Shown piece by piece: positions 1 through 7,012 of a DNA stretch of 8,884 nt. Below the pieces are notes generated by a model, which searched no databases, was not told the DNA's origin, and saw only the letters and a program-made list of their open reading frames with translations. Source of the DNA: Geobacter sp. UBA4074. Its GTDB lineage: Bacteria; Desulfobacterota; Desulfuromonadia; Geobacterales; Pseudopelobacteraceae. The translations under genes and the position numbers were made by a program. The stretch covers positions 32,739-41,622 of the forward strand of contig DFYU01000159.1 in NCBI GenBank assembly GCA_002383415.1, given 5' to 3'. Position 1 is the stretch's first letter. Each line of letters opens with the position of its first letter.

Positions 1-19
1 GAAAGCAGACCGTCTCCCC

Positions 20-1645
20 ATGATCCACCTCTCCAGTATCACGAAGCAACACGGTTCACAACTGCTGTTCCGCGATGCCAGCTTTCAGATCCTGCCCGGT
101 TCCCGTTCCGGCCTGGTGGGTCCCAACGGGGCCGGCAAGACCACCATCTTCCGGATCATCACCGGTGAGGAGGAGCCGGACAGCGGCGAGATGACCTGCG
201 CCAAGCGAACCACCATCGGCTATTTTTCCCAGGATGTGGGAGAGATGGCCGGCCGCAGCGCCCTGGAAGAAGTAATGGCCGGCTCAAGCGCCACCATGCA
301 GCTGGCAGAAGAACTGCAGCGAATGGAAGCGGCCATGTGCGACCCGCTGGACGATGACGCCATGGCGGCCCTGCTGGAGCGCTATGGCGCAGCCCAGGAG
401 GAGTTCGAGCATCGCGGCGGCTACGACCTGGAGACCCGCGCCCAGACGGTACTGACCGGTCTCGGCATCGGGCCGGACCGCTTCAACCACCCGGTGGAAT
501 CCTTCTCCGGCGGCTGGAAGATGCGGATCGCCCTGGCCAAGATCCTGACCTTGAAACCGGACGTGCTGCTGTTGGACGAGCCCACCAACCACCTGGATGT
601 AGAGTCGATCGTCTGGCTGGAGGAGTGGCTGGCCGACAGCTTTGACGGCGCCCTGCTGATGACCAGCCACGACCGCGATTTCATGAACCGAATCGTAACC
701 CGCATCATCGAGGTGGCCAACAAGACCGTGACCACCTACAACGGCAACTACGATTTTTACGAGCGGGAACGGGACATCCGCCGCGAGCAACTGCTGGCCA
801 GCCACAAGCGTCAGCAGGATATGCTGGCCAAGGAGGAGGAGTTCATCGCCCGCTTTGCGGCCCGGGCCTCCCATGCCGCCCAGGTCCAGTCACGGGTCAA
901 GAAGATCGACAAGATCGAGCGGATCGAGATCCCACCCGAGGAACGACTGGTCAAATTCGAGTTCAGTGAGCCGCCCCGCAGCGGCGACGATGTGGTGGTG
1001 ATGGACGGGCTGGCAAAGGAATGGCCACTGCCGGAGGGCGGGGTCACGCCGGTCTTTTCAGGCGTCTCCGGCATCATCCGCCGTGGGTCCAAGATCGCCG
1101 TGGTGGGGGTCAACGGCGCCGGCAAGTCCACCTTCCTCAAGGTGCTGGCCGGACAGACCGAGCCGACCGCCGGCCGGGTCACCCTGGGGGCCAACGTGGA
1201 ACTGGGCTATTTCAGCCAGCACGCCATGGAGGTATTGGAGCCGAAGAAGACCATCTTCGAGACGGTGCAGGAGGTGCTGCCGCTGGCCAACCGCGGGGTG
1301 ATCATGAACCTGCTGGGGGCCTTCCTGTTCTCCGGCGACGCGGTGGACAAACGGATCGAGAACCTGTCCGGCGGAGAAAAGAGCCGGGTAGTGCTGGCCA
1401 CCCTGTTTGCCCGCCCGGTCAACTTTCTGGTGCTGGACGAGCCCACCAACCACCTGGACATCCGCTCCCGCGAGATCCTGCTGGACACCCTGCAGCGCTT
1501 CAGCGGCACGGTGGTGCTGGTCAGCCACGACCGCCACTTCCTGCGCTCACTGGTGGACCGGGTGATCGAGGTGGACCACGGCGAGATGCGGACCTATGAA
1601 GGCAACTATCAGTATTACCAGCAGAAAGTGCACGGGGAGGCGTGA
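20..1645 (+). CDS. ABC-F family ATPase (translation factor type)
   Basis: This 541-residue soluble protein has two ABC ATPase domains in one chain and no membrane segments, which is the ABC-F layout. Domain 1 has Walker A GPNGAGKTT at 34-42, signature FSGGWKM near 162-168, Walker B ending in catalytic E187 of DEPTNHLD, and a switch His at 217. A charged helical linker (about 245-315, rich in E, R and K) follows. Domain 2 has Walker A GVNGAGKST at 363-371, LSGGE at 449-453, a second DEPTNHLD with E474, and SHDRHF. ABC-F proteins of this class act on the ribosome E site or in antibiotic protection rather than in transport. The length is close to YbiT (530) and EttA (555), and the C-terminal coiled coil of Uup is absent. 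The exact subfamily is not resolved. The frame stays open to the left edge and no Shine-Dalgarno is visible before the ATG, but the N-terminus matches family starts. It heads a three-gene unit with greB. Confidence 0.93.
   Translation: MIHLSSITKQHGSQLLFRDASFQILPGSRSGLVGPNGAGKTTIFRIITGEEEPDSGEMTCAKRTTIGYFSQDVGEMAGRSALEEVMAGSSATMQLAEELQRMEAAMCDPLDDDAMAALLERYGAAQEEFEHRGGYDLETRAQTVLTGLGIGPDRFNHPVESFSGGWKMRIALAKILTLKPDVLLLDEPTNHLDVESIVWLEEWLADSFDGALLMTSHDRDFMNRIVTRIIEVANKTVTTYNGNYDFYERERDIRREQLLASHKRQQDMLAKEEEFIARFAARASHAAQVQSRVKKIDKIERIEIPPEERLVKFEFSEPPRSGDDVVVMDGLAKEWPLPEGGVTPVFSGVSGIIRRGSKIAVVGVNGAGKSTFLKVLAGQTEPTAGRVTLGANVELGYFSQHAMEVLEPKKTIFETVQEVLPLANRGVIMNLLGAFLFSGDAVDKRIENLSGGEKSRVVLATLFARPVNFLVLDEPTNHLDIRSREILLDTLQRFSGTVVLVSHDRHFLRSLVDRVIEVDHGEMRTYEGNYQYYQQKVHGEA
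1634..1640 (+). promoter_or_regulatory. Ribosome binding site choosing the ATG at 1645
   Basis: GGGGAGG lies at the very end of the ABC-F gene, 4 bases before the ATG at 1645. A GTG at 1642 is also in frame, but it would sit only one base from this site, so the ATG is the better start. The stop of the upstream gene and this ATG share one base (TGATG), a typical arrangement for coupled translation. Confidence 0.6.
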
Positions 1646-1902
1646 TGTTCGATACACTGGGAGCAGATATCTACCAAAGCTGGAACGATGAGCAGCGCAA
1701 GGACGAGATCGCCAAGCTGGTGACCGGCTACCGCTCCGGCCTGCCATTGACGATCATCTTCCAGATGGCCTCGGCCATTGCCGGCAGCCCGGAAGCCGCC
1801 CGTGAAATGCTGGCTGCTGTGATCCCGGCTGAGGAGCGTCACCGCATGGTGACGAAAGAAAAGGGCGAGGCGCAGACGCTGGCCGCCTCGTTCCTGATGT
1901 AA
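1645..1902 (+). CDS. Conserved-looking small protein of unknown function, 85 aa
   Basis: I do not recognise this protein. It is 85 residues, soluble, without a signal peptide, membrane segment or cysteine. It appears mostly helical: a charged stretch with QRKDEIAKLV near 17-26, a more hydrophobic middle (LPLTIIFQMASAIAG, about 33-47), then an alternating charged and alanine-rich tail ending SFLM. It is very probably a real gene: it has a strong GGGGAGG site, overlaps the ABC-F stop by one base, is followed by greB after 2 bases, and fills the space exactly. Position between a ribosome-acting ATPase and a transcription elongation factor suggests an accessory role in gene expression, but that is only guilt by association. 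Confidence 0.75.
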   Translation: MFDTLGADIYQSWNDEQRKDEIAKLVTGYRSGLPLTIIFQMASAIAGSPEAAREMLAAVIPAEERHRMVTKEKGEAQTLAASFLM

Positions 1903-1904
1903 CC

Positions 1905-2384
1905 ATGCAGAAAACCAACCTGATAACCGCAGCCGGCATGAAACGGCTGGAGCAGGAGTTTGACCAGCTCTGGCGGGTGGAACGGCCCAAGGTGGTGCGG
2001 GGTGTTGCCGATGCCGCTGCCGAAGGGGACCGCTCCGAGAACGCCGAGTATATCTACGGCAAGAAGCGGCTGCGGGAGATCGACCGCCAGCTCAAGCACC
2101 TGGGCACCCGTCTCAAGCTGGTCAAGGTGGCTAATCTGCCGGCCAATCCCAGGCAGGTCAGTTTTGGTTGTTGGGTTTCCTATGAGGACGAAGAGGGCAA
2201 CGAGCGCTGCTACCAGCTGGTGGGACCGGACGAGTTTGATGTGGCAGCCGGCAAGATCAGCATTGATTCGCCGGTGGGGCAGGCGCTGCTGCACAAAAAG
2301 GTGGACGACGAGGTGCTGATCCGCAAGCCGTCTGGCAACACGCTGGTTACCATCACCGCCATCGGCAACAGCAAGCCAGACTAA
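1905..2384 (+). CDS. greB: Transcript cleavage factor GreB
   Basis: GreB binds in the RNA polymerase secondary channel and stimulates cleavage of backtracked nascent RNA, rescuing stalled elongation complexes. The 159 residues match the family length. The N-terminal antiparallel coiled coil (about 10-80) carries the tip motif GDRSENAEY, with D42 and E45 corresponding to the Mg-coordinating acidic pair D41/E44 of E. coli GreB. KKRLREIDRQ and the FKBP-like C-terminal domain, with VGPDEFD and ISIDSPVGQALL, follow. ERPKVV just before the tip and the KKRLREIDR stretch favour GreB over GreA. It begins 2 bases after the upstream stop with no clear Shine-Dalgarno, so translation probably depends on coupling. 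A later in-frame ATG (residue 12) is less likely, because the N-terminal TAAGMKRL segment matches family members. Its stop faces the oppositely oriented RF-like gene across 7 bases. Confidence 0.96.
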   Translation: MQKTNLITAAGMKRLEQEFDQLWRVERPKVVRGVADAAAEGDRSENAEYIYGKKRLREIDRQLKHLGTRLKLVKVANLPANPRQVSFGCWVSYEDEEGNERCYQLVGPDEFDVAAGKISIDSPVGQALLHKKVDDEVLIRKPSGNTLVTITAIGNSKPD

Positions 2385-2391
2385 GTCCTGA

Positions 2392-2715
2392 TTATTCTTC
2401 CGGCCTACGCAGCTTCTTGCGCAGCGCCACCATCTTTTTCTCGCTTAACCGTTTTTCCTTCTGCCCCTTGGATACCTTGGTGGCGATCCGCTTTTTCACC
2501 GTGCGGTTGCGCCGTTCCAGCGCCTCCCGCAACCGTTGCAAAGCTACCTCGCGGTTGCGCAGCTGGGAGCGATTTTCGCTGGCATGCACCACGATCCCGC
2601 TGGGCAGATGCCTGATCCGCACCGCCGAATCGGTGGTGTTACGGTGTTGTCCACCGGGGCCGGAGCCCCGGTAGAACTCCACCTGAATATCCGCCTCGTT
2701 GATCTCGATGGTCAT
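2392..2715 (-). CDS. RF-1 domain (GGQ) protein, ArfB-like ribosome rescue candidate
   Basis: This is a small release-factor-like peptidyl-tRNA hydrolase domain of 107 residues. It contains the universal GGQ motif at 21-23 within GSGPGGQHRNTTDSAV, followed by LPSGIVV and the SQLRNRE helix, all typical of class I release factor domain 3. There is no stop-codon-recognition domain. The C-terminal 40 residues are very basic (RRNRTVKKRIATKV, then KEKRLSEKKMVALRKKLRR) and resemble the tail that ArfB/YaeJ inserts into the empty mRNA channel of stalled ribosomes. It is shorter than E. coli ArfB (140) because the segment between GGQ and SGI is reduced, as in the mitochondrial MTRFR type. Its ATG overlaps the stop of the upstream membrane protein gene (ATGA), so it is probably the last gene of the cydDC transcript. 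Rescue function is inferred; the domain call is firm. Confidence 0.88.
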   Translation of the reverse strand: MTIEINEADIQVEFYRGSGPGGQHRNTTDSAVRIRHLPSGIVVHASENRSQLRNREVALQRLREALERRNRTVKKRIATKVSKGQKEKRLSEKKMVALRKKLRRPEE

Positions 2716-3047
2716 TGCTTAAAGATGCTTAAGCCCCAGTTGACCACGGTCAGCACCACACTGAAGCCCAACGCCCACCAGAAGCTCTGCACCTGAAAAC
2801 CGGACACCAGCTTACTGACCAGCATAATCAGCAGGGCGTTGATGACCAGGGTGAACAGGCCCAGCGTCAGGATGTTGATCGGCAGGGTCAACAGCAACAA
2901 CACCGGTTTGATGAAGGCGTTCACCAGTCCCAGTACCAGAGCGGTAACCAGGGCCGGCACGAAACCGGACAGGCTGACGCCCGGCAGCAGGTAGGCCGTC
3001 GCCATGATCGCCAGGGCGGCCAGCAGCCAATTGATCAGAATTGCCAT
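2712..3047 (-). CDS. Small four-helix membrane protein, phage holin family 4-2 (PF04020/YvlD-like)
   Basis: This 111-residue, very hydrophobic protein has about four membrane helices (roughly 3-22, 28-48, 50-78 and 88-108), with short loops around PGVSLSGF, NAFIKP and SGFQVQSFWW. The GLVNAFIKPVLLLLTLPINILTLGLFTLVINALL pattern (given here only as its N..KP..LP.N..TLG..TL key residues) is characteristic of the PF04020 family. That family is named after a mycobacteriophage holin but is widespread as a chromosomal gene of unknown role, and nothing nearby suggests a prophage. The start at 3047 is chosen because a near-perfect Shine-Dalgarno lies 5 bases upstream and the longer frame to 3362 runs into cydC. 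It follows cydC by 23 bases and is probably co-transcribed with it. Confidence 0.85.
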   Translation of the reverse strand: MAILINWLLAALAIMATAYLLPGVSLSGFVPALVTALVLGLVNAFIKPVLLLLTLPINILTLGLFTLVINALLIMLVSKLVSGFQVQSFWWALGFSVVLTVVNWGLSIFKQ

Positions 3048-3052
3048 GTACT

Positions 3053-3060
3053 CTCCTCCT
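3053..3060 (-). promoter_or_regulatory. Strong Shine-Dalgarno for the holin-like gene
   Basis: Read on the - strand the sequence is AGGAGGAG, 5 bases before the ATG at 3047. This fixes the start and excludes the longer in-frame extension reaching back into cydC. It is the strongest ribosome binding site in the window, in contrast to the weak ones of cydC and cydD. Confidence 0.75.
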
Positions 3061-3070
3061 GTTTGAATAA

Positions 3071-4702
3071 TTACCCGATCCGCACCACCCGCTGAGCCAG
3101 GGCCAGCACTGTCGGACGATGGGTCACCACCAGCACGCTTCTGCCTGCCAGCCGTTTGTGCAGCCGTTGTACCACCAACTGTTCCGTCGCGCCATCCAGA
3201 CCTTCGGTCGGTTCGTCCAGCAGCACAACCGGCGCGTCTGTCACCAGGGTGCGGGCCAGGGCGATCCGCCGCGCCTCGCCGCCGGAGACGGAGCTGCCGG
3301 TCTCGCCCACCGGGGTATCCAGACCGAGCGGCAATGTGGCAATCCAGGCATCCAGACCACAATCTTCCACAAGTTCGGACAGTTGCTGATCACTGAGCGT
3401 CCGGCCCAGCAGGATGTTGTCGCGGATGGTGGCGTTGAACAGGTGCGGCGCTTGGGGCAGGGCCACCAGCAGGCGGTTCAGCTCGTCGGTTGCGCAGTCC
3501 CTCAGTTCGACACCACCGATGGTGATGCTGCCCTGATAGTTACGGAAGCGCAACAACAGTTCCACCAGGGTGGACTTGCCGCTACCGCTGACCCCCACCA
3601 CCGCCACCCGCTCACCCTCGGCCAGGGTCAAGCAGAACTGCTCCAGCACCGCCGGACCACCGCCATAGCTGCAGCTCACCCCTTGCAGTTCAATCCGATA
3701 CCCTTCCGGTTGTATGAATATTTCAGACTCAGGCAGGGCAGGGGGGGCATCGGCCAGCTCCCGGATCCGCTCAACCGACTGAATGGTGGCCGGCAGCAGC
3801 TGCAGGGCGTGGGACAGGGGCCCGACCCCCTCGAAGACCGCCGCCGTGAACAGGAGCAGCATCACCAACTGGGGACCGCTGACCTGCTGCTGGCTGACCT
3901 CCGGAATCAGCACCAGCGCCACCAGCACCAAGGCCAGCCCGGCCAGGCTGACCAGACCGGCCCCGCTCAGACCGGCCAGGCGTCCCAGGCTGACCTGCCG
4001 CTTTATCAACTCAGCGGACAGCCGCTCCACCTCCGCTGCCTGGTGCTCGCTCGCCCCCAGTAGCAGCAGTTCTTCGGCCCCCTGCAGCCCCTGGCTGACC
4101 TGGTTGCGTAAGGCAGCGGCCAGTTCCACCGACTGCTGCCCCGGTTGCTTTGCCAGCCGCAACATCCAGAGCGGCAGCACCAAACCTGCCACCAGCAGCA
4201 GCGCCAGCAGTACCAGGGCAGCCGTAGCGCTGAACCAGCTTATAAACAGCCCGGCCAGCAGAATGCTGGCCAAGCCGCTGCAGATCGGTGCGATGATCCG
4301 CAGATACAGGCTCTCCAGGCTGTCGATATCGGCCCGCAGCCGTCCGCTCAGATCGCCGCTGGCATAGCGCTCCAGCCCGGCCGGAGCCAACGGGATCAGC
4401 CGTCTGAACAACCAACTGCGAAGATCGGCCAGTATCCGGAAGGCCGCCTCATGGGTCACCAGCCGTTCAACATAGCGACCAACGGTACGCAGGATCGCCA
4501 GCAAGCGGATGGCGGCTGAGGGGAAAAAGAAGTTAAAGGAGACCTTGGCCACGCCGGCCACGGCCATTGAGGCGATGAACCAGCCGGAGACCGCCATCAG
4601 CGCGGTATTGGCGGCGATCACCGCCACGCCCAGACCGATGCCGGCCAGCATCCAACGCCACTGGTGACGGGACGGCTGCAGGATTCGCAACAGCTCCCTC
4701 AT
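3071..4702 (-). CDS. cydC: Heterodimeric thiol ABC exporter subunit CydC
   Basis: CydC pairs with CydD in the inner membrane to export glutathione and/or cysteine to the periplasm, an activity required for assembling cytochrome bd oxidase and for periplasmic redox balance. The 543-residue protein has an N-terminal six-helix ABC exporter domain (about 15-300) with the CydC-type MAVSGWFIASMAVAG and RYVERLVTHEAAFRIL segments, then a nucleotide-binding domain. That domain has Walker A GVSGSGKST 370-378, Q-loop Q417, signature VSGGE 472-476, Walker B with E497 in DEPTEGLD, and switch H528, so the site looks intact. The start at 4702 is chosen because MRELLRI is a normal CydC N-terminus and its ATG overlaps the cydD stop (ATGA). 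A GTG-like extension to 4777 would be 25 residues of cydD antiphase sequence. It is slightly shorter than E. coli CydC (573). Confidence 0.93.
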   Translation of the reverse strand: MRELLRILQPSRHQWRWMLAGIGLGVAVIAANTALMAVSGWFIASMAVAGVAKVSFNFFFPSAAIRLLAILRTVGRYVERLVTHEAAFRILADLRSWLFRRLIPLAPAGLERYASGDLSGRLRADIDSLESLYLRIIAPICSGLASILLAGLFISWFSATAALVLLALLLVAGLVLPLWMLRLAKQPGQQSVELAAALRNQVSQGLQGAEELLLLGASEHQAAEVERLSAELIKRQVSLGRLAGLSGAGLVSLAGLALVLVALVLIPEVSQQQVSGPQLVMLLLFTAAVFEGVGPLSHALQLLPATIQSVERIRELADAPPALPESEIFIQPEGYRIELQGVSCSYGGGPAVLEQFCLTLAEGERVAVVGVSGSGKSTLVELLLRFRNYQGSITIGGVELRDCATDELNRLLVALPQAPHLFNATIRDNILLGRTLSDQQLSELVEDCGLDAWIATLPLGLDTPVGETGSSVSGGEARRIALARTLVTDAPVVLLDEPTEGLDGATEQLVVQRLHKRLAGRSVLVVTHRPTVLALAQRVVRIG

Positions 4703-6408
4703 GGCGTCACCCCCAGATACTGCTGCGGAGTGACCATCCGCTGCAAGCGCCCGTCGGCCAGCTCCACCACGCGGCAACTGCGAGCGATGGCCGCTTCGCG
4801 GTGGGAGATCATCAGTACCGTCCGGCCCTTTGCCAGCCGCTCCACCGTATCCAGCACCAATCGTTCGTTCTCGGCATCCAGGCCGGCGGTGGGTTCGTCC
4901 AGCACCACCAGCCGCGCATCCCGCAACAGCACCCGTGCCAGGGCTAGCCGCCGCAGCTCGCCGCCGGACAGTCCGGCACCGCGATCGCCCAGCACGGTCT
5001 CCAGACCAGCGGGCATATGGGCGATCACCGGCCAGAGCGCCGCCTGTTCCAGCGCGTTGCGGAGGGCTGCTTGATCGGCGTCATCGACACCCAGCAGCAG
5101 ATTTTCGCGGATGCTAGCGGCGATGAAGAACGGCTGTTGGGCCACCCAGGCCAGCTGCTTGCGCCAGGCCGCCTGATCCAGCGCTGACATATCAACGCCG
5201 TCCACACTGATGGTCCCGGATTCGGGCTGGGCCAACCCCAGCAGCAGCCGGGCCAGGGTTGTCTTGCCGCTACCGCTGGCCCCCACCAGGGCGGTCAGGC
5301 CGCCGGCCGGGATGGTCAGCGAGATATCCTGCACCCCGCCTCGCTGGCCACCGTAGCGGAAGGTGACTGATTCGCAGCGAATTTCAGGTGTTTGGTTAGA
5401 TGGCTGCTCGCTACCAGCCTGCTCCAACTCCGTCAGCGGCTGCTCCACGAGCGGTATGATCCGCTCGGCAGCGGCCAGCCCGTTCATCCGGCTGTGGTAG
5501 GCCAGGCCCAGGTTACGCAATGGCAGGTAAAACTCCGGGGCCAGCAGCAGCACAAACAGACCGTCCAGCAGGGTCAGGCTGCCGTCCAGCAGCCGAAAGC
5601 CGATCAGCACCGCCACCACCGCCGTGCCGACCGTGGCGAAAAACTCCAGGGTAAAGGCCGACAGGAAGGCCACTCGCAGCACCGCCATGGTGCCTCTGCG
5701 GTACTGGTCCGAAACTAAAGCCACCAGCTCGGCCTCACGCTTGGCCCGACCAAAGATCTTCAGGTCCGGCAACCCCTGCACCAGATCCAGCAGGTGACCG
5801 GCCATGCGGGACAGGCGTTCCCACTGGCGACGGTTTAGGGTCTCGCTGCCCTTGCCGATCAGGATCATCAAGAGCGGGATGAAGGGGGCCGAAAATAACA
5901 GCACCAGGCTTGAACGCCACTCGCTGGGCAGCACCACCAGCAGCATGGCCAGCGGCAGCAGACCGGCCAGCGCCATCTGGGGCAGAAAACGGGCCAGATA
6001 GGCCTCCAACCCTTCCACCCCGGCGGTGACCACCTCGGTTAACGGGCCCACTTCGCCGGCCTGACCGGTCGGCTTCAATTGCAGCATTCTCAGGTACAAC
6101 CGGCTACGCACCTGCTGGCGCACCTCGGCTGCGGCCCGCACTGCGGCATGTTCACCAAGATAACTGGCCAGTCCCCGCAGCAGCACCAGCAGCGCCACCC
6201 AGGCCAAGAGTGACTGTACCGCTGCCAAACCCTGCCCGTCAATCACCACCCGCTGGCAGACCGTAGCCAGCAAGCGGGCCTGCAGGATGATCAACAGCCC
6301 ACCCGCCAGTCCCCACAGCACGGCTGTCAGCAGCCGGCTCTGCACGCTGCGGGCCTGCTGCCGCAACCAGGGTTCGGCTGACGTCTGTCTATCGATGTTG
6401 AAAGTCAC
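4699..6408 (-). CDS. cydD: Heterodimeric thiol ABC exporter subunit CydD
   Basis: This is the partner of CydC in the glutathione/cysteine exporter needed for cytochrome bd maturation. It has 569 residues, near E. coli CydD (588). The transmembrane domain covers about 25-300 and includes QGLPDLKIFGRA (211-222) and the PEFYLPLRNLG motif (291-301), which is diagnostic of CydD. The nucleotide-binding domain has Walker A GASGSGKTT 376-384, LSGGE 480-484, E505 in DEPTAGLD, and switch H536. The start is GTG at 6408, 15 bases after the hicB stop and in the same frame as it. No Shine-Dalgarno is visible and no good alternative start lies close by, so translation may depend on readout from hicB. No separate cydD promoter is evident in the 15-base gap. 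cydAB, its usual functional partners, are not in the window. Confidence 0.93.
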   Translation of the reverse strand: MTFNIDRQTSAEPWLRQQARSVQSRLLTAVLWGLAGGLLIILQARLLATVCQRVVIDGQGLAAVQSLLAWVALLVLLRGLASYLGEHAAVRAAAEVRQQVRSRLYLRMLQLKPTGQAGEVGPLTEVVTAGVEGLEAYLARFLPQMALAGLLPLAMLLVVLPSEWRSSLVLLFSAPFIPLLMILIGKGSETLNRRQWERLSRMAGHLLDLVQGLPDLKIFGRAKREAELVALVSDQYRRGTMAVLRVAFLSAFTLEFFATVGTAVVAVLIGFRLLDGSLTLLDGLFVLLLAPEFYLPLRNLGLAYHSRMNGLAAAERIIPLVEQPLTELEQAGSEQPSNQTPEIRCESVTFRYGGQRGGVQDISLTIPAGGLTALVGASGSGKTTLARLLLGLAQPESGTISVDGVDMSALDQAAWRKQLAWVAQQPFFIAASIRENLLLGVDDADQAALRNALEQAALWPVIAHMPAGLETVLGDRGAGLSGGELRRLALARVLLRDARLVVLDEPTAGLDAENERLVLDTVERLAKGRTVLMISHREAAIARSCRVVELADGRLQRMVTPQQYLGVTP

Positions 6409-6423
6409 GTTTTGGGGTGAGAG

Positions 6424-6762
6424 TTACGCAGCTTGACTCAACTTGGCGCTGGCCAGCCGGTTCAGGCTGACACCCGCTTCGGCCGCTTGCATCGCCAAGT
6501 GACGATGCACCTCAGGAGGTATCCGCACCATAAACTTACCGCTAAACTGACGAATGGCGATCGGCTCTGGCACTGCTTCGTGGTTGGCAACCATATCGGC
6601 AACAACCTCGGCAACCACACCACGAATTCCCTTCAGCGCCGCTTCCTGGCTATCTGCCAGCCAGCTTAAGCTTGGAAACTCAGAGCATAACCCGATATAT
6701 TCGCCGTCCTCTTCTGACCAGGTTACCCGGTAGGTATATTTGTCATCATGCTTGTGTGCCAT
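6424..6762 (-). CDS. hicB: HicB-family antitoxin with ribbon-helix-helix DNA-binding domain
   Basis: This is the antitoxin of a type II HicAB module. It binds and blocks the HicA mRNA interferase and represses its own operon. The protein has 112 residues. The N-terminal partial RNase-H-like fold is seen as YRVTWSEEDGEYIGLCSEFP (11-30) followed by SWLADSQEAALKGIRGVV. The C-terminal ribbon-helix-helix domain is GKFMVRIPPEVHRHLAMQAA (75-94) plus GVSLNRLASAKLS. The start at 6762 is preferred over an upstream in-frame TTG because a GGAGGT site lies 5 bases before it. It overlaps the end of hicA by 17 bases, giving tight translational coupling. By hand count GC at 6661-6780 is about 48%, against about 65% in a sampled part of cydC, which hints at horizontal acquisition. 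Confidence 0.93.
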   Translation of the reverse strand: MAHKHDDKYTYRVTWSEEDGEYIGLCSEFPSLSWLADSQEAALKGIRGVVAEVVADMVANHEAVPEPIAIRQFSGKFMVRIPPEVHRHLAMQAAEAGVSLNRLASAKLSQAA

Positions 6763-7006
6763 GTTCAACCTCCATCCGTTCAATCGCCCGCAACACCTGC
6801 TTTACTTGATACGTCTTTGCCCGTCCCTTGTCGTTTTGAATATTCACCCGCGGGTCACCGCTCCAGGGCGTCTTGTAGACCCGATGACTACCGCTGGTCT
6901 GCCGTGACTGACCAAAATAATGGTCGCACACCTTGCACAGGTCGTTGAAACGAACCCCGCCAGGATTATTCCGCATAGCCGTGATAATATCGCTGACGGT
7001 TGACAT
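6746..7006 (-). CDS. hicA: HicA-family mRNA interferase toxin
   Basis: This is the toxin of the HicAB module, a small double-stranded-RNA-binding-fold endoribonuclease that cleaves mRNA in the ribosome context and arrests growth. The protein has 86 residues, longer than the roughly 60 of minimal HicA. The hallmark Gly-Ser-His is at 39-41 in SGSHRVYKTPW, with H41 as the expected catalytic residue. GDPRVNIQNDKGRAKTYQVKQVLRAIE follows as strand and C-terminal helix (key residues N55, Q57, K64, Y66, V68). The N-terminal helix (VSDIITAMRNNPGGVRF) is of the longer subtype. The active site looks intact, so the toxin should be functional. No Shine-Dalgarno precedes the ATG at 7006, which falls close to the predicted transcription start. 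It is the first gene of the - strand run that continues into hicB and cydDC. Confidence 0.92.
   Translation of the reverse strand: MSTVSDIITAMRNNPGGVRFNDLCKVCDHYFGQSRQTSGSHRVYKTPWSGDPRVNIQNDKGRAKTYQVKQVLRAIERMEVEHGTQA
6768..6773 (-). promoter_or_regulatory. Shine-Dalgarno deciding the hicB start
   Basis: GGAGGT on the - strand, 5 bases before the ATG at 6762, inside the 3' end of hicA. It rules out the upstream TTG as the main start. A strong site for the antitoxin, against none for the toxin, would favour excess antitoxin production. Confidence 0.7.
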
Positions 7007-7012
7007 GATCTT

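Noticed and set aside
284..874. A 196-codon open frame on the - strand inside the ABC-F gene
   Set aside because: It is the antisense shadow of a clear ABC-F coding region; its composition follows the ABC motifs in reverse.
1021..1599. A 192-codon + strand frame within the second ABC domain
   Set aside because: It is an alternative frame of the same gene with arginine-, glycine- and proline-rich composition and no recognisable motif.
2712..3047. Evidence of a prophage from the 'holin' family name
   Set aside because: No other phage gene is present; PF04020 members are common chromosomal membrane proteins.
3048..3362. N-terminal extension of the holin-like protein into cydC
   Set aside because: The extension is out-of-frame cydC sequence, rich in Gly, Arg and Ala, and a strong Shine-Dalgarno marks the ATG at 3047.
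3119..4063. A 314-codon open frame on the + strand
   Set aside because: It is antisense to cydC, has a glutamine- and histidine-rich low-complexity composition typical of a shadow frame in GC-rich DNA, and shows no domain.
4703..4777. 25-residue N-terminal extension of CydC
   Set aside because: It lies over the end of cydD in another frame; the ATGA overlap at 4699-4702 gives a normal family start.
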